A stretch of 64,000 nt of DNA from a virus: positions 47,630 through 111,629 of the IMG/VR virus record IMGVR_UViG_3300033233_000014; one strand, given 5' to 3'. Made by a program: the position numbers and the translations under genes. The first letter of the stretch is position 1, and every line of letters starts with the position of its first letter. Shown here in pieces: positions 28,367-36,796 of this stretch. The notes beneath the pieces were generated by a model. The model did no database searches. It saw only the letters and a list, made by a program, of their open reading frames with translations, and was not told the origin of the DNA.

Positions 28367-28656
28367 GGCGTCCCCTTCCGGCGCAGATGCGACACGCGCG
28401 GCCAGTAGAGCGTCGGCCGCCCGCGCGGGCTCTTCGGCGGCACCGCCACGAGGTAGCTCTCGTGCCTGCGGCTCATCCCGAACGCGGTCGTCCGAAGCGC
28501 GAAGTCCTCAAGATTCTTCCCCACGACGAGGAGCGCCCCCTCGACCGTCTGCTCGGGCGGCACCACCGCGAGCACCTGCCCCGTCTTTCGCGTGGAGTGG
28601 CTCGCCGACTGGCTCTCCCAGGCCACCCGCGCCCCGATCTCGAACGTCTCGCTCAT
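28363..28656 (-). CDS. Hypothetical strand-rich protein
   Basis: 97 residues. FEIGARVAWESQSASHSTRK, TGQVLAVVPP and GRPTLYWPRVSHLRRK suggest a small beta-barrel, as in many phage proteins with GxRVxW ... GxV motifs. Role unknown. Confidence 0.74.
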   Translation of the reverse strand: MSETFEIGARVAWESQSASHSTRKTGQVLAVVPPEQTVEGALLVVGKNLEDFALRTTAFGMSRRHESYLVAVPPKSPRGRPTLYWPRVSHLRRKGTP

Positions 28657-29471
28657 CTACGGTCCCCTTTTTCAGCGACGATCACGTTCTTGTCGGCCAA
28701 GAACTCCGCGCCGCACGAACATACCCACTTGACGTCGACCCGCACTTTTCCGATTTGCTTCACCTCGATGCCCCCGCTCACATACTCGATTGCCACAACG
28801 CGCTCTTCCATGACCTGGAACGGCCCCGAGGTGTTCCCGCACTTGGGGCAGCACACCATCTCCTCAAACGCGGCGACGACGGGCGCCGGCGCCTTCTCCC
28901 TCACCTTCAGCGGCATCTGCGTCTCCGCGGTGAGGGCCTCAATCACCTCGTCCGACACCAGCCCCTTCTTCGAACTCCGATCGAGTTCGTCGAGGACGCT
29001 TCCGATGCTGTGCTGGGCCGCATCAAGACGCTGGAGCAGAACTGAAAACTCATCCCGAACTTCGGCCCCATACCTGGCGAGGAAATCCGGGAGGCCCACC
29101 AACCTCTTGTTGAGCGCGCCCGACGACTGCACCAGCGTGAACCCGTCCGTCGCCGCCGTCCAGGCCACCTTGAACAGCCGGAGCATGGTCCGGGCCTTCG
29201 CGCGCTCCAGATCCCCCGCCTCCCGGAGTTGCGTGATCTGCCGCCCCGCCTCCATCTTCTCCTTCTCCCAGACGGCTTCCCCGTTCTCGGCGCGTCGCCC
29301 GAGCCGCTCGATCTCCTGCCGCTGCGTCCGGATCTCCTGCACCAGGCCGAGAATGCCCGGCTTTGCCTCCTGCGCGAACTGCAGCACCGCGGGCGTGATG
29401 TCCGCGCGGGTCTTCACGGGCTCGGTGCGCCGCGCCAGTTCCGCGAGTTTGGCGATCTCCTTCTCGGTCAC
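28653..29471 (-). CDS. Coiled-coil protein with C-terminal zinc ribbon
   Basis: 272 residues from GTG 29471 behind GGAGGGCGGCGC. A long helical part (EIRTQRQEIERLGRRAENGE onward) is followed by CCPKCGNTSGPF and WVCSCGAEFLADKN, a clear zinc ribbon. Likely structural or nucleic-acid binding. No family recognised. Confidence 0.78.
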   Translation of the reverse strand: MTEKEIAKLAELARRTEPVKTRADITPAVLQFAQEAKPGILGLVQEIRTQRQEIERLGRRAENGEAVWEKEKMEAGRQITQLREAGDLERAKARTMLRLFKVAWTAATDGFTLVQSSGALNKRLVGLPDFLARYGAEVRDEFSVLLQRLDAAQHSIGSVLDELDRSSKKGLVSDEVIEALTAETQMPLKVREKAPAPVVAAFEEMVCCPKCGNTSGPFQVMEERVVAIEYVSGGIEVKQIGKVRVDVKWVCSCGAEFLADKNVIVAEKGDRR

Positions 29472-29938
29472 GCGCCGCCCTCCGCCTCCGAGAAGTGATC
29501 CCCACACACCCGTTCGTAGCCGCCGTTCGCCGTCGGCCGCCCGCACGTCTCCATCCCATCACAGCCCTCGCGCTGGCACTTCCGCTCTGGAACCGGCTTC
29601 GGATCCGGCCATCCGAGTACGTCGAACGCGTGCTCGAGCGCCGAGAGGCCGCCGGTGAAGATGCGCGGCACGCCGTCGGCGGGCCCGGCCTCGTAGGCGA
29701 ACTGGTTCGTCATGTCCTCGAGGGCGTCCCGCATGTCGGCCAGCGCCGGGCCCACCGGCCCGAGGCTTCGGACGTAGGCCGCCAGTGACTCCAGTTCCAG
29801 CGCCGCGAACGCCTGCTCGCCCCCCGTCAGCTTCCCGGGCACCACCGGCGCGCGGCGCCATCCCTCGGCCCTCCGGTCGCACTCGGCCGCAATCTGCGCC
29901 CGCGCCGCCTCGATCACGGCCGTGATCTGGTCAGACAC
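29468..29938 (-). CDS. Hypothetical protein with Cys/His-rich end
   Basis: 156 residues from GTG 29938. Helical body, then KCQREGCDGMETCGRPTANG and CGDHF at the C-terminus, a compact zinc-like element. Role unknown. Confidence 0.74.
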   Translation of the reverse strand: MSDQITAVIEAARAQIAAECDRRAEGWRRAPVVPGKLTGGEQAFAALELESLAAYVRSLGPVGPALADMRDALEDMTNQFAYEAGPADGVPRIFTGGLSALEHAFDVLGWPDPKPVPERKCQREGCDGMETCGRPTANGGYERVCGDHFSEAEGGA

Positions 29939-30179
29939 CGGCGGCTCCCTGCTGGCGCCGCGCGCTGCACTCGGCCATGTACGTGCCGATCCGCTTGCCC
30001 GCCCGCATCGTCTTCCGCAGCAGGTTGTCGTACTCGCGCCGCTCCGGCGTCCGCAGGCACGCCCGCGTGTAGGCGCGGAAGGCGCGCTGCGATTCCCGTC
30101 CGAGCGCCGCGAAACGCGCCTGCAGGCGCCGGATCGTGGCCCGCTCCCGCTTCGTGGACCCCAGGTTATCGGCCTCCAT
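29931..30179 (-). CDS. Small basic helical protein
   Basis: 82 residues from ATG 30179. Rich in Arg and Ala (RERATIRRLQARFAALGRES; NLLRKTMRAGKRIGTYMAEC). Possibly nucleic-acid binding; no family recognised. Confidence 0.7.
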   Translation of the reverse strand: MEADNLGSTKRERATIRRLQARFAALGRESQRAFRAYTRACLRTPERREYDNLLRKTMRAGKRIGTYMAECSARRQQGAAGV

Positions 30180-30705
30180 GCGCCTCCCCCTCAACATGCG
30201 GGTACGACGCCGCCACCTTCCCGAACAGCGCGAGCGCGTCGATCACCGAGATCGTGTTCCGCAGCAGGCGCACGATGGCCGGCGGCATGGCGAAGCGCGT
30301 CTCGTTGATCCGCAGGCTCGCCTCGAGGCTCCCGTCCCGGTGGCGCAGCGTCGCCGCCTTCCAGTCGCAGAGCATCTCGAGGAGATCGAACAGGTTCATC
30401 CCCGCGATGCCGTCGGGGTGGTATTCAGGATGGTGGGAGTTGTGCGCGTAGTGGTGCGCGAGGGCCGGGCCCATCTCGCGCAGGCAGGCCCGGTACTCCT
30501 CGGAGCCGTAGGTGAGGGTCGCGAGCCGGGCGGTGAAGACCGCGTACATGGCGTCCTCGGGCGCCTCCAACTTCGACCGATCGTGCCCGTCCGCCCGCGC
30601 CGCGAGTTCGAGGATGCACCCGAGCAGGAGCGACCGGACGGTGAGGATGTGGCGCATCGTCTCGGCCGCGACGGTAGCGATCTCGGCCTGCGTCGGTTCA
30701 GACAT
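30166..30705 (-). CDS. DUF5662-like protein
   Basis: 179 residues. DGHDRSKLEAPEDAMYAVFT, YGSEEYRACLREMGPALAHH, YAHNSHHPEYHPDGIAGMNL and FDLLEMLCDWKAATLRHRDG contain the conserved His/Asp pattern of DUF5662, an HD-like metal-binding family frequent in phages. Hydrolase activity is plausible but unproven. Confidence 0.85.
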   Translation of the reverse strand: MSEPTQAEIATVAAETMRHILTVRSLLLGCILELAARADGHDRSKLEAPEDAMYAVFTARLATLTYGSEEYRACLREMGPALAHHYAHNSHHPEYHPDGIAGMNLFDLLEMLCDWKAATLRHRDGSLEASLRINETRFAMPPAIVRLLRNTISVIDALALFGKVAASYPHVEGEAHGGR

Positions 30706-30729
30706 GGACGTTCTCCCGATGCGCGGGCA

Positions 30730-31062
30730 TCAGTTGGCCGAGGGCTTGGGCACCGGCTTCGGCGCCGGCCCGATCGGCTCCCACCAGCATTGACACCCGT
30801 AGATGATCGTCCGCCCGTTCTTCATCGGCGTGTCGAGCACGATCTTCGGATTCCCTCGGGACTCCTCGATCTCGGCACCCGGCGGGAACTTGCTGTGATC
30901 GGTGAGATCGGGCCAGTCTTCGGCGTCGTGTTCCGAGAGGAGCGTCCCCTCGGCGTCCACGACGTAGTAGACCGTGGCCTCACCGACGTAGGTGCCTTCG
31001 CCGAGCGGCGTCTTGCCGTCCCCCGCAAAGACCCGAACCCGCGTGCCTGATGCTCTCCGCAT
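30730..31062 (-). CDS. Hypothetical beta-rich protein, probably leaderless mRNA
   Basis: 110 residues from ATG 31062. GTRVRVFAGDGKTPLGEGTY, VGEATVYYVV and FPPGAEIEESRG suggest a beta domain. The -10 box ends at 31071, so the predicted transcript starts about 2 bases before ATG and no ribosome site can precede it. Confidence 0.74.
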   Translation of the reverse strand: MRRASGTRVRVFAGDGKTPLGEGTYVGEATVYYVVDAEGTLLSEHDAEDWPDLTDHSKFPPGAEIEESRGNPKIVLDTPMKNGRTIIYGCQCWWEPIGPAPKPVPKPSAN

Positions 31063-31070
31063 ATGCCCGT

Positions 31071-31098
31071 ATTGTACCTGAACGGCTACTTTTGTCAA
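31071..31098 (-). promoter_or_regulatory. Promoter giving a leaderless transcript (31062-27815 operon)
   Basis: -35 TTGACA (31093-31098), 16 bp, -10 TACAAT (31071-31076). ATG lies nine bases beyond the -10 box. Confidence 0.82.
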
Positions 31099-31103
31099 CC
31101 GCT

Positions 31104-31730
31104 TTATCCCTGCAGCAGCCGATCCGGCAGCGCCAGGATCACGCCAGCGATGCGCCGGCCGATGACCGCCGAATCCATGTGACTCTGCGCCGCCGCCGGG
31201 GCATCCGGCTCCTTCTCGAGCGCGATCCGATCCTGGCTGTCGGCCCACGTCTCGGCGACCTTCGCGCACGCCTCACGCTCGTCGCGCACCGCCTGCTGCC
31301 TCTCCCGGGCCGCCACGCCTTTCGCCTTGGACAACTTCTCCTGGTGCTTCAGGAAGTCCTGCCGCAGCGTCTCGGTGTCCGCCCGGTACCGTTCCAACTC
31401 AGCCCGCGCGTCGGCCGACTCGACAGCGTGGTGCTTCGCCATCATGCCGCGCTCCTCGGCGATCCGCAGCGTGCTGTCCCGCGCGGACTCGGCTGCCAGG
31501 GCACGGGCGCGCCAGTCCACCGCCAACATGCAGCAGATCGACCCGGCCGTGGACCAGCAGATCCCGTCGTACCACTTCTGGACGCCCTGCCATTGATGGA
31601 GTTGCCCTGCCCCAGGTTCGGGGACGCCGTTCGGACACTCGGCGGCGAACCGCTCGCTGTCCCGCGCCGTGCTCTTCGGCCGATCGCAGATCGGGCACCG
31701 CTCTACCAGCTCCAGTTCACCCACGCGCAC
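31104..31730 (-). CDS. Coiled-coil protein with N-terminal zinc motif (paralogue 1)
   Basis: 208 residues. RCPICDRPKSTARDSERFAA and a later ECP give a Cys motif, then VDWRARALAAESARDS leads into a long charged helix. The same order (CxICDR, VDWxARAxxAE, helix) occurs at 32001-32681, so the two are probably diverged paralogues. Role unknown. Confidence 0.75.
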   Translation of the reverse strand: MRVGELELVERCPICDRPKSTARDSERFAAECPNGVPEPGAGQLHQWQGVQKWYDGICWSTAGSICCMLAVDWRARALAAESARDSTLRIAEERGMMAKHHAVESADARAELERYRADTETLRQDFLKHQEKLSKAKGVAARERQQAVRDEREACAKVAETWADSQDRIALEKEPDAPAAAQSHMDSAVIGRRIAGVILALPDRLLQG

Positions 31731-32004
31731 CTCGTCGAGGAGTCAGCAGCGGCCCGAACAAGTCGAGCACCCGATCCGTCGCCGCCTGAAGGAGTGCCTC
31801 GTCCACCGTCTCCCCAAACAGCCCCGTCGCCACCAACGCCTGCAGATATTTCCACAGGGCGGGCGGGACGTACACGATCATCTTGCGCGCGAGTCCCGCG
31901 CCGCGCGCTTGGTGCGCCCAACAAGTCGTGGAACCCGGATGCGGCGCGTGCCGGCACCGCCGGCCGTCGAACTGCCGATGCGCGGTGCAGTAGACGCGAT
32001 TCAT
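31717..32004 (-). CDS. Hypothetical Cys/His-rich protein
   Basis: 95 residues from ATG 32004. VYCTAHRQFDGRRCRHAPHP and TTCWAHQ form a small Cys/His cluster, followed by KMIVYVPPALWKYLQALVAT. Role unknown. Confidence 0.72.
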   Translation of the reverse strand: MNRVYCTAHRQFDGRRCRHAPHPGSTTCWAHQARGAGLARKMIVYVPPALWKYLQALVATGLFGETVDEALLQAATDRVLDLFGPLLTPRRGARG

Positions 32005-32681
32005 GGCTTCGCGGCGAGCGCCAAACGCAAGACTTCGATACGATTCGTCTCGATCATGGTGAAGTTGCCGCGGCTCCGGCTGTCCGCGTTGCCTTCGAGG
32101 TCGGCGAGGACGCACTCGATGGCCGTTCGGAAGCAGTCCCGCTCGCCGAGCATCGGCGCCACGTCGCGGTGCAGCAGGCGCGCGTACCGCTCGGGCAGCC
32201 CGAAGTAGTCCGGGTTCGCGAGCATCTCCTCAAGCGCCTTCGCGCCCCGCAGGTACTCCAACTCGTCAGAGTCGTCCGCGATCTTCCAGAGTGCTTGATC
32301 CTTGGCAACCTGCGTGGCGAGTCGGTCCCGCTCCGCCTCCGCGGTGGCGAGGCGGTCGAGGACAGCACAGATCGCCAACCGAGTGCGAACCAACAGTTCT
32401 TCTGGCGCCATGAACGCATTGGCTTTCACGTTGAGCACGATGCTGATGTCAACCGTGAAGTTTGTGAGGCGCGTCAGTTCCTTCTCGGCCTGCCGCGCCC
32501 GTGCCTGCCAGTCCACGGCGCGCTTGTCGCACTCGGCCGCCCAACGAGGCACGAACTCGCCAGTCCCTTCATGGGCGCTGTACCGATGGCACTCCGCCGC
32601 GATGTGCTCGTCGCTGATGTGCCACGGCGGGCGCGAGCAGATCAGCCGATCACAGATCTGACAGCGGGCGGGCTCACTCAC
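32001..32681 (-). CDS. Coiled-coil protein with N-terminal zinc motif (paralogue 2)
   Basis: 226 residues from GTG 32681. RCQICDRLICSRPPWHISDE, then VDWQARARQAEKELTRLTNF and long helices. Shares its architecture with 31104-31730. The C-terminal part resembles GERDCFRTAIECVLADLEGN-type helical phage proteins. Confidence 0.75.
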   Translation of the reverse strand: MSEPARCQICDRLICSRPPWHISDEHIAAECHRYSAHEGTGEFVPRWAAECDKRAVDWQARARQAEKELTRLTNFTVDISIVLNVKANAFMAPEELLVRTRLAICAVLDRLATAEAERDRLATQVAKDQALWKIADDSDELEYLRGAKALEEMLANPDYFGLPERYARLLHRDVAPMLGERDCFRTAIECVLADLEGNADSRSRGNFTMIETNRIEVLRLALAAKP

Positions 32682-33114
32682 GCTGGGCCTCCTTCGGCGG
32701 CGCCGCCAGGAAGCCCGTCCCGCCGCAGACGTCGCATCGCACGGGCCTCTGGTTCTCGTAGCGGACGACGCCATCGCCGCACGCCTCGCAGTTCCACAGG
32801 CGCTTGCCGTTCCACCCGATCGGCACGCCGGGGATGTCGTTCAGCGGGCGCTGCTGGACGTAGTAGGGCACCTTGACGGAACCCGTCGCCACCTCGAGGC
32901 CGCCCGCGAACCCGCCGCACGCCTGCGCCGGCTTCCGCAGCGCCGGATCGAGCCCCTCCTTCACCCGGAGGCGCTCGTTGCCGTCCCCATCGAAGCACAT
33001 GCCGAACATCGCGGAGTGGCCCGCGTTGAAGTGCATGAGGGCGAGGAAGCCCTCGAGGCGCCGCATGATCCCCGCCGGCGCGGTGATGGTGAATGTCTTG
33101 ATCTCGTCGGCCAT
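32674..33114 (-). CDS. Hypothetical protein with DnaJ-type zinc motif
   Basis: 146 residues. FLALMHFNAGHSAMFGMCFD, then WNCEACGDGVVRYENQRPVR and CDVCGGTGF, the CxxC/CxxCxGxG pair of DnaJ zinc domains at the C-terminus. Role unknown. Confidence 0.76.
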   Translation of the reverse strand: MADEIKTFTITAPAGIMRRLEGFLALMHFNAGHSAMFGMCFDGDGNERLRVKEGLDPALRKPAQACGGFAGGLEVATGSVKVPYYVQQRPLNDIPGVPIGWNGKRLWNCEACGDGVVRYENQRPVRCDVCGGTGFLAAPPKEAQRE

Positions 33115-33117
33115 GTG

Positions 33118-33732
33118 CTACTCCTCTTCCTTCTCGAGTTCAGGCAGGCTTGCAAGGGTCGGGCGCGTCTTCCCTGCCTCCCACGACTTCGGCGCGTGCT
33201 TCTCGATCCAGTCGTTCACGATCTTCTCGATCTCCTGCGGGGGCGCATCGAAATCGCTGACATCGGCATCCTCGTACAAGCAACCCGCCAGGAAGTCCCA
33301 CACGTCGAACGCCGGCAGGCCAACCCGCTGGCAGATCACGAGGCGCAGATCCGCGACCGCGACTTCCTCGTCGGCGCAGTAGTCGAGCAACTCGTCCTCG
33401 TCCATGAAGTAGCGGTCGTCGTCGAACAGGACGAGCGGTGTCTCGCCGTCCCACTCGGCCTCGGGGATCGCCGCGTACCTGGTGGCTTCCTTCTTCTCGA
33501 GGCAGGGCGCGCAACAGGTGTAGGGCTTCAGGCGGCGTCCGGTGCAGCCCTCCTCCCCACACGGAAGATCCGTCGCGCAGCAGTAGCGCGCCACCTCCTC
33601 GTCGGTCACGCTGCCGACGAACACGCGGTTGCACGCCAGGCACGCCCAGCCCTGCATGGTGCCCTTCGGCGTGATGAGCGTCGCGGGCCCCGCGTTGTCC
33701 TCGTAGCGCACCACGGGCGGACTCGTGTTCAT
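33118..33732 (-). CDS. Cys-rich hypothetical protein
   Basis: 204 residues. N-terminal half is a dense Cys cluster (CLACNRVF, CCATDLPCGEEGCTGRR, YTCCAPCLEKK). The acidic C-terminal half has DDDRYFMDEDELLDYCADEE and FDVWDFLAGCLYEDADVS. Possibly two zinc sites plus an acidic interaction domain. Confidence 0.75.
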   Translation of the reverse strand: MNTSPPVVRYEDNAGPATLITPKGTMQGWACLACNRVFVGSVTDEEVARYCCATDLPCGEEGCTGRRLKPYTCCAPCLEKKEATRYAAIPEAEWDGETPLVLFDDDRYFMDEDELLDYCADEEVAVADLRLVICQRVGLPAFDVWDFLAGCLYEDADVSDFDAPPQEIEKIVNDWIEKHAPKSWEAGKTRPTLASLPELEKEEE

Positions 33733-34265
33733 GCTCGCTCCTTCACGTCGCCCCACCCGAACAGCCCCGACGGCAACACGCCCTCGGGGACGACGAACAG
33801 GTGGCGCGTGTTCTCCTCGTTCACCAGTTCCGCGGACGGCGGGAAGACCTCGACCATGCGGACATCTGGCCCCACCACCAGGTTCTTGATCGCGTAGAGC
33901 AGATCCCACCCGCACTCGATGGGCCGCCGATCGCGAGCCCGGATCTTCAAGTGGACGCCGTCGAACTCGGTGTCGTACTGCCGGATCATCCCGCATTTCC
34001 GGCAGCGCTCTTCGGGGAAACTCCCCACAAGATGCGGCGGGGACATCGCCACCACGAACTCATGCGCGCACGGGGGATCCTGGTCCAGTTGGGACAGGAG
34101 CCACGAGATGACGTGCTGCTGTTCCTGATCCATCACCGCCCACGGCAGATCCAACCTCAACCGAACTGCCTTCGCTTCCAGCGAGTTCTCGTGCAGTAGC
34201 CGCCCGCTCGTTCGGAGCTTTCGATAGTCCCGGAGGAAGTCCAGGAACGCCTCGGCCTCGATCAT
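33729..34265 (-). CDS. Hypothetical protein with zinc ribbon
   Basis: 178 residues from ATG 34265. CAHEFVVAMSPPHLVGSF, ERCRKCGMIRQYDTEFDGVH and the end LFVVPEGVLPSGLFGWGDVK. A HxC/CxxC ribbon sits mid-protein. Role unknown. Confidence 0.74.
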   Translation of the reverse strand: MIEAEAFLDFLRDYRKLRTSGRLLHENSLEAKAVRLRLDLPWAVMDQEQQHVISWLLSQLDQDPPCAHEFVVAMSPPHLVGSFPEERCRKCGMIRQYDTEFDGVHLKIRARDRRPIECGWDLLYAIKNLVVGPDVRMVEVFPPSAELVNEENTRHLFVVPEGVLPSGLFGWGDVKERA

Positions 34266-34705
34266 GCCTGCTCCGAATCCTGGCAGTCGTGCGCCGTCGC
34301 CTTCCAGCACCCGTGCCGGCAGAACTTCGGGAGATCGTGCTCCGCGCACACGTCCCCGGTGAGGCGGCAGCCGACGCGGTTCAAGCCGCGCTTGCGCTTT
34401 CCGTCCGTTGGGGCGAGCGCGACATTGACGATGCCGACGATGATCCGCTGCGCCTCGGTGACCGTGAGCACACCAACCTCGCCGAGCACGCCGCGCACCT
34501 TGCGCAGCGCCTTCCGCAGCGTCCGCGCCTCCGCCACCGACCCAGCGCCCTCGGCCTCGAGCAACTGGACGTAGGCGGCCACGCAGTTCTGGCCGTCTCC
34601 GCAGGCCAGGCTGTGCTGCCGGCTGCCGTGTAGGCACGGCACGTCGCCCTTCCGCGCCCACGCGCGGTCTTTGTCCGTCAGCGGCCCGAACTTCGGATCA
34701 CTCAC
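34262..34705 (-). CDS. Hypothetical protein with shared Cys/His C-terminal module
   Basis: 147 residues. The last 30 residues (NRVGCRLTGDVCAEHDLPKF then CRHGCWKATAHDC) closely match the end of the protein at 36151-36462. An N-terminal VPCLHGSRQHSLACGDGQNC adds further Cys. Probably a metal-binding module reused in two genes. Confidence 0.74.
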   Translation of the reverse strand: MSDPKFGPLTDKDRAWARKGDVPCLHGSRQHSLACGDGQNCVAAYVQLLEAEGAGSVAEARTLRKALRKVRGVLGEVGVLTVTEAQRIIVGIVNVALAPTDGKRKRGLNRVGCRLTGDVCAEHDLPKFCRHGCWKATAHDCQDSEQA

Positions 34706-35577
34706 GCCCCGCCCCCGTCACCCTTGGGATCTTTCGATCCGAGAATATCTAGAACGCGATCCGCCGCCAGGCGAATCTTCTCTTGATCGGCAAACGCCGC
34801 CTGCTGAAGGCGTATTTCCGCTGACTCCATCTCCTCCCGTGCCCCATCGCCGTGAAGGAATCGCAGGGCCGCCACCGCTAGCCCATTAGTCGCGTCCCAT
34901 GTCCGCTCGGAGACGGACACCATTCCGCCGTTGATCCACGCCAACAGCGCACGTCGGTCGCAGATCAACTTTCCGCACACCTCGCGGTGGGGCAACTCCC
35001 TCATGATCCGCTCCGCCTCGATCAAGTTGACTTTGATCGCTACGGCCACGTCTTCCGAGTCGCAGATGTCCGGAATCACGATTCCCCGCATCGAATGACC
35101 CGCGCTGGGCCCTTGAAGTCCCTTCGGCAGTTCGGACTCGATGTCCTTCAACGCCATTCGCACATCGTTCAGAACTATCATCGTCGGGGCGAGAGACAGA
35201 CGAAGCCGAACCGCCCGCAAGAGGTACCGTACAATCCGGTCAGGCTGGAGGTTCTCTTTCACATGCTCCAGCACAGCCAAAATGTCTCGCGGAACCGGCC
35301 CAGGAATGCGGTACTGATCACGCTGCTCAAACTCCTCCACGGCCACCCGCAGTTCGTTCTCGTAGTGCTCCTTCGCCGATTCCTCACTCTGCTCGTTGTC
35401 GCTCTCGGAAGCGAAGCCAGGTTCCCCATCCAGGAAGGCAAGAAAGTCGGTTGCCGCCTGCGCGATCTGCGCGAGAGCAGGGATCTCCGAGATCAGCGCC
35501 GCCACCATGTCGGGAGGCACCGAATCGCCAGCCGCGTACCGCGCTGCATCCTTACGGATGTCTTCAACGTCGCTCAC
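34702..35577 (-). CDS. Hypothetical helical protein
   Basis: 291 residues, helical, moderately acidic and lower in GC than its neighbours. Segments VEEFEQRDQYRIPGPVPRDI and LAVLEHVKENLQPDRIVRYL precede a Cys-containing REVCGKLICDRRALLAWING. No family recognised. Confidence 0.74.
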   Translation of the reverse strand: MSDVEDIRKDAARYAAGDSVPPDMVAALISEIPALAQIAQAATDFLAFLDGEPGFASESDNEQSEESAKEHYENELRVAVEEFEQRDQYRIPGPVPRDILAVLEHVKENLQPDRIVRYLLRAVRLRLSLAPTMIVLNDVRMALKDIESELPKGLQGPSAGHSMRGIVIPDICDSEDVAVAIKVNLIEAERIMRELPHREVCGKLICDRRALLAWINGGMVSVSERTWDATNGLAVAALRFLHGDGAREEMESAEIRLQQAAFADQEKIRLAADRVLDILGSKDPKGDGGGA

Positions 35578-35927
35578 GCGCCCTCCTGATTCCGCCGAAG
35601 GCGGACGAAGTAGGCAACACTTATTTCGTGCGCTGCCGCCGCCAGACGGGACGGGTGGGCGGAAGCCAGCGCCGCCTCGGCCTCGACTCGCGCGGCCTCC
35701 TCGGCACCCGGCGACACCGGGCCATACTTCGCCACCACGGCGCGGAGAGAGTCCATGCCATCTCGAAGCCGATCCTCGGCCGCCTCCCGCCGTTCGGCCA
35801 TCTTCTCATGATTGTGGATGCTGCACCGGCCACCAGGGATTGCCGGCCGGAGACACCGGCGCTCAGGCCCGGCCGGGGTGAGTATCTTCTCTACGCATCT
35901 CCCAGGGATCTGCCACCGCTCGCTCAT
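35574..35927 (-). CDS. Hypothetical protein with Cys cluster
   Basis: 117 residues from ATG 35927. CVEKILTPAGPERRCLRPAI and RCSIHNHEKM form a Cys/His cluster, then a charged helical tail. Role unknown. Confidence 0.72.
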   Translation of the reverse strand: MSERWQIPGRCVEKILTPAGPERRCLRPAIPGGRCSIHNHEKMAERREAAEDRLRDGMDSLRAVVAKYGPVSPGAEEAARVEAEAALASAHPSRLAAAAHEISVAYFVRLRRNQEGA

Positions 35928-36154
35928 CGCACCACGCCCCGACGCTCCTGGCGTCGCGGCTTCGGCGGCCGTCCCTTCGGCTTGTGCGCCGGGATCTTGT
36001 GCCCCAGTACCTGCGTCGGCCCGCCGCAGCACTCGGTGATGGTTCGGCCCGTGAGCCGCCGCCCGCACACCGGGCAGCGCACCTTCCGGGCGCGGCCATC
36101 GACATGATCGGCCCACGTGCCGCCGCCCGCACAGTAGCCGGCCTGCAGGCTCAC
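35924..36154 (-). CDS. Small zinc-ribbon protein with basic tail
   Basis: 76 residues from GTG 36154. VRCPVCGRRLTGRTITECCG gives two Cys pairs, and the tail HKPKGRPPKPRRQERRG is strongly basic, as in AT-hook-like or RNA-binding tails. Confidence 0.7.
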   Translation of the reverse strand: MSLQAGYCAGGGTWADHVDGRARKVRCPVCGRRLTGRTITECCGGPTQVLGHKIPAHKPKGRPPKPRRQERRGVVR

Positions 36155-36462
36155 GGCGTCTCTCCGACGCACCCGTGGGGCTTCGCCTCGTCGCACCCGT
36201 GGCGGCACACCAGGGGGGAGTCGTGCTCCATGCACACGTCGCCCGTCGGGCGGCACCCCTTGAGATTCGGCCCGCGCCGACGCTTCGGCTTCTCTACGCA
36301 CCGCGCGTGTGCCTCGATGAACCCGCCGAGAATCTTCACCAGCCCCCGCCCGTCGACGGGCACCTCGACGCGCAGCTTCTTCCCGCAGCGCCGGCACACC
36401 GCGCCGACGTTCGGCTCGGCCGCGGGATCCACCATCACCCAGTCAACGTGCGCGGTGTTCAT
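36151..36462 (-). CDS. Hypothetical protein with shared Cys/His C-terminal module
   Basis: 103 residues. VCRRCGKKLRVEV near the start, then NLKGCRPTGDVCMEHDSPLV followed by CRHGCDEAKPHGC, the same module as at 34262-34705. Role unknown. Confidence 0.75.
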   Translation of the reverse strand: MNTAHVDWVMVDPAAEPNVGAVCRRCGKKLRVEVPVDGRGLVKILGGFIEAHARCVEKPKRRRGPNLKGCRPTGDVCMEHDSPLVCRHGCDEAKPHGCVGETP

Positions 36463-36796
36463 GCGATCCTACTGGCCGCCGCAGGAATGCCTGAAGCCGC
36501 CGTCGCACGTCTGGCGGCAAGACATACTTCGGCCGCTGCGCGATCAGGATCAGCGTCCCGAGGAGGAAGTTCCAGTCCTGCTCGCGGAACGTGATCGTGA
36601 CGACGGTCTGTCGCTTCGCCCGAGACGTGGGGGCGGGCCGGGAGTCGACCCACAGGCGCAGGCTCAGGAGTGCGTTCACCTGGGCTGCGACCCGGAGCGC
36701 GGACTTCCCCTCATCGCGCGCCGCGTAGGCGTCCCGGTCCGCCCCGAAGGCGGCGATCCGCCGGTCGATCTCGGCGAGCAGGGTGGCGAGGGTCAT
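36443..36796 (-). CDS. Hypothetical protein
   Basis: 117 residues from ATG 36796. Helical N-terminus (LLAEIDRRIAAFGADRDAYA), then TVVTITFREQDWNFLLGTLI. Its end overlaps the start of the next gene by 20 bases. No family recognised. Confidence 0.7.
   Translation of the reverse strand: MTLATLLAEIDRRIAAFGADRDAYAARDEGKSALRVAAQVNALLSLRLWVDSRPAPTSRAKRQTVVTITFREQDWNFLLGTLILIAQRPKYVLPPDVRRRLQAFLRRPVGSHEHRAR

Noticed and set aside
31050-32876. Long plus-strand frames such as 31050-32876, 12611-13918 and 61256-62881
   Set aside because: Each mirrors well-supported minus-strand genes with ribosome sites, promoters and zinc motifs. No plus-strand promoter was found.
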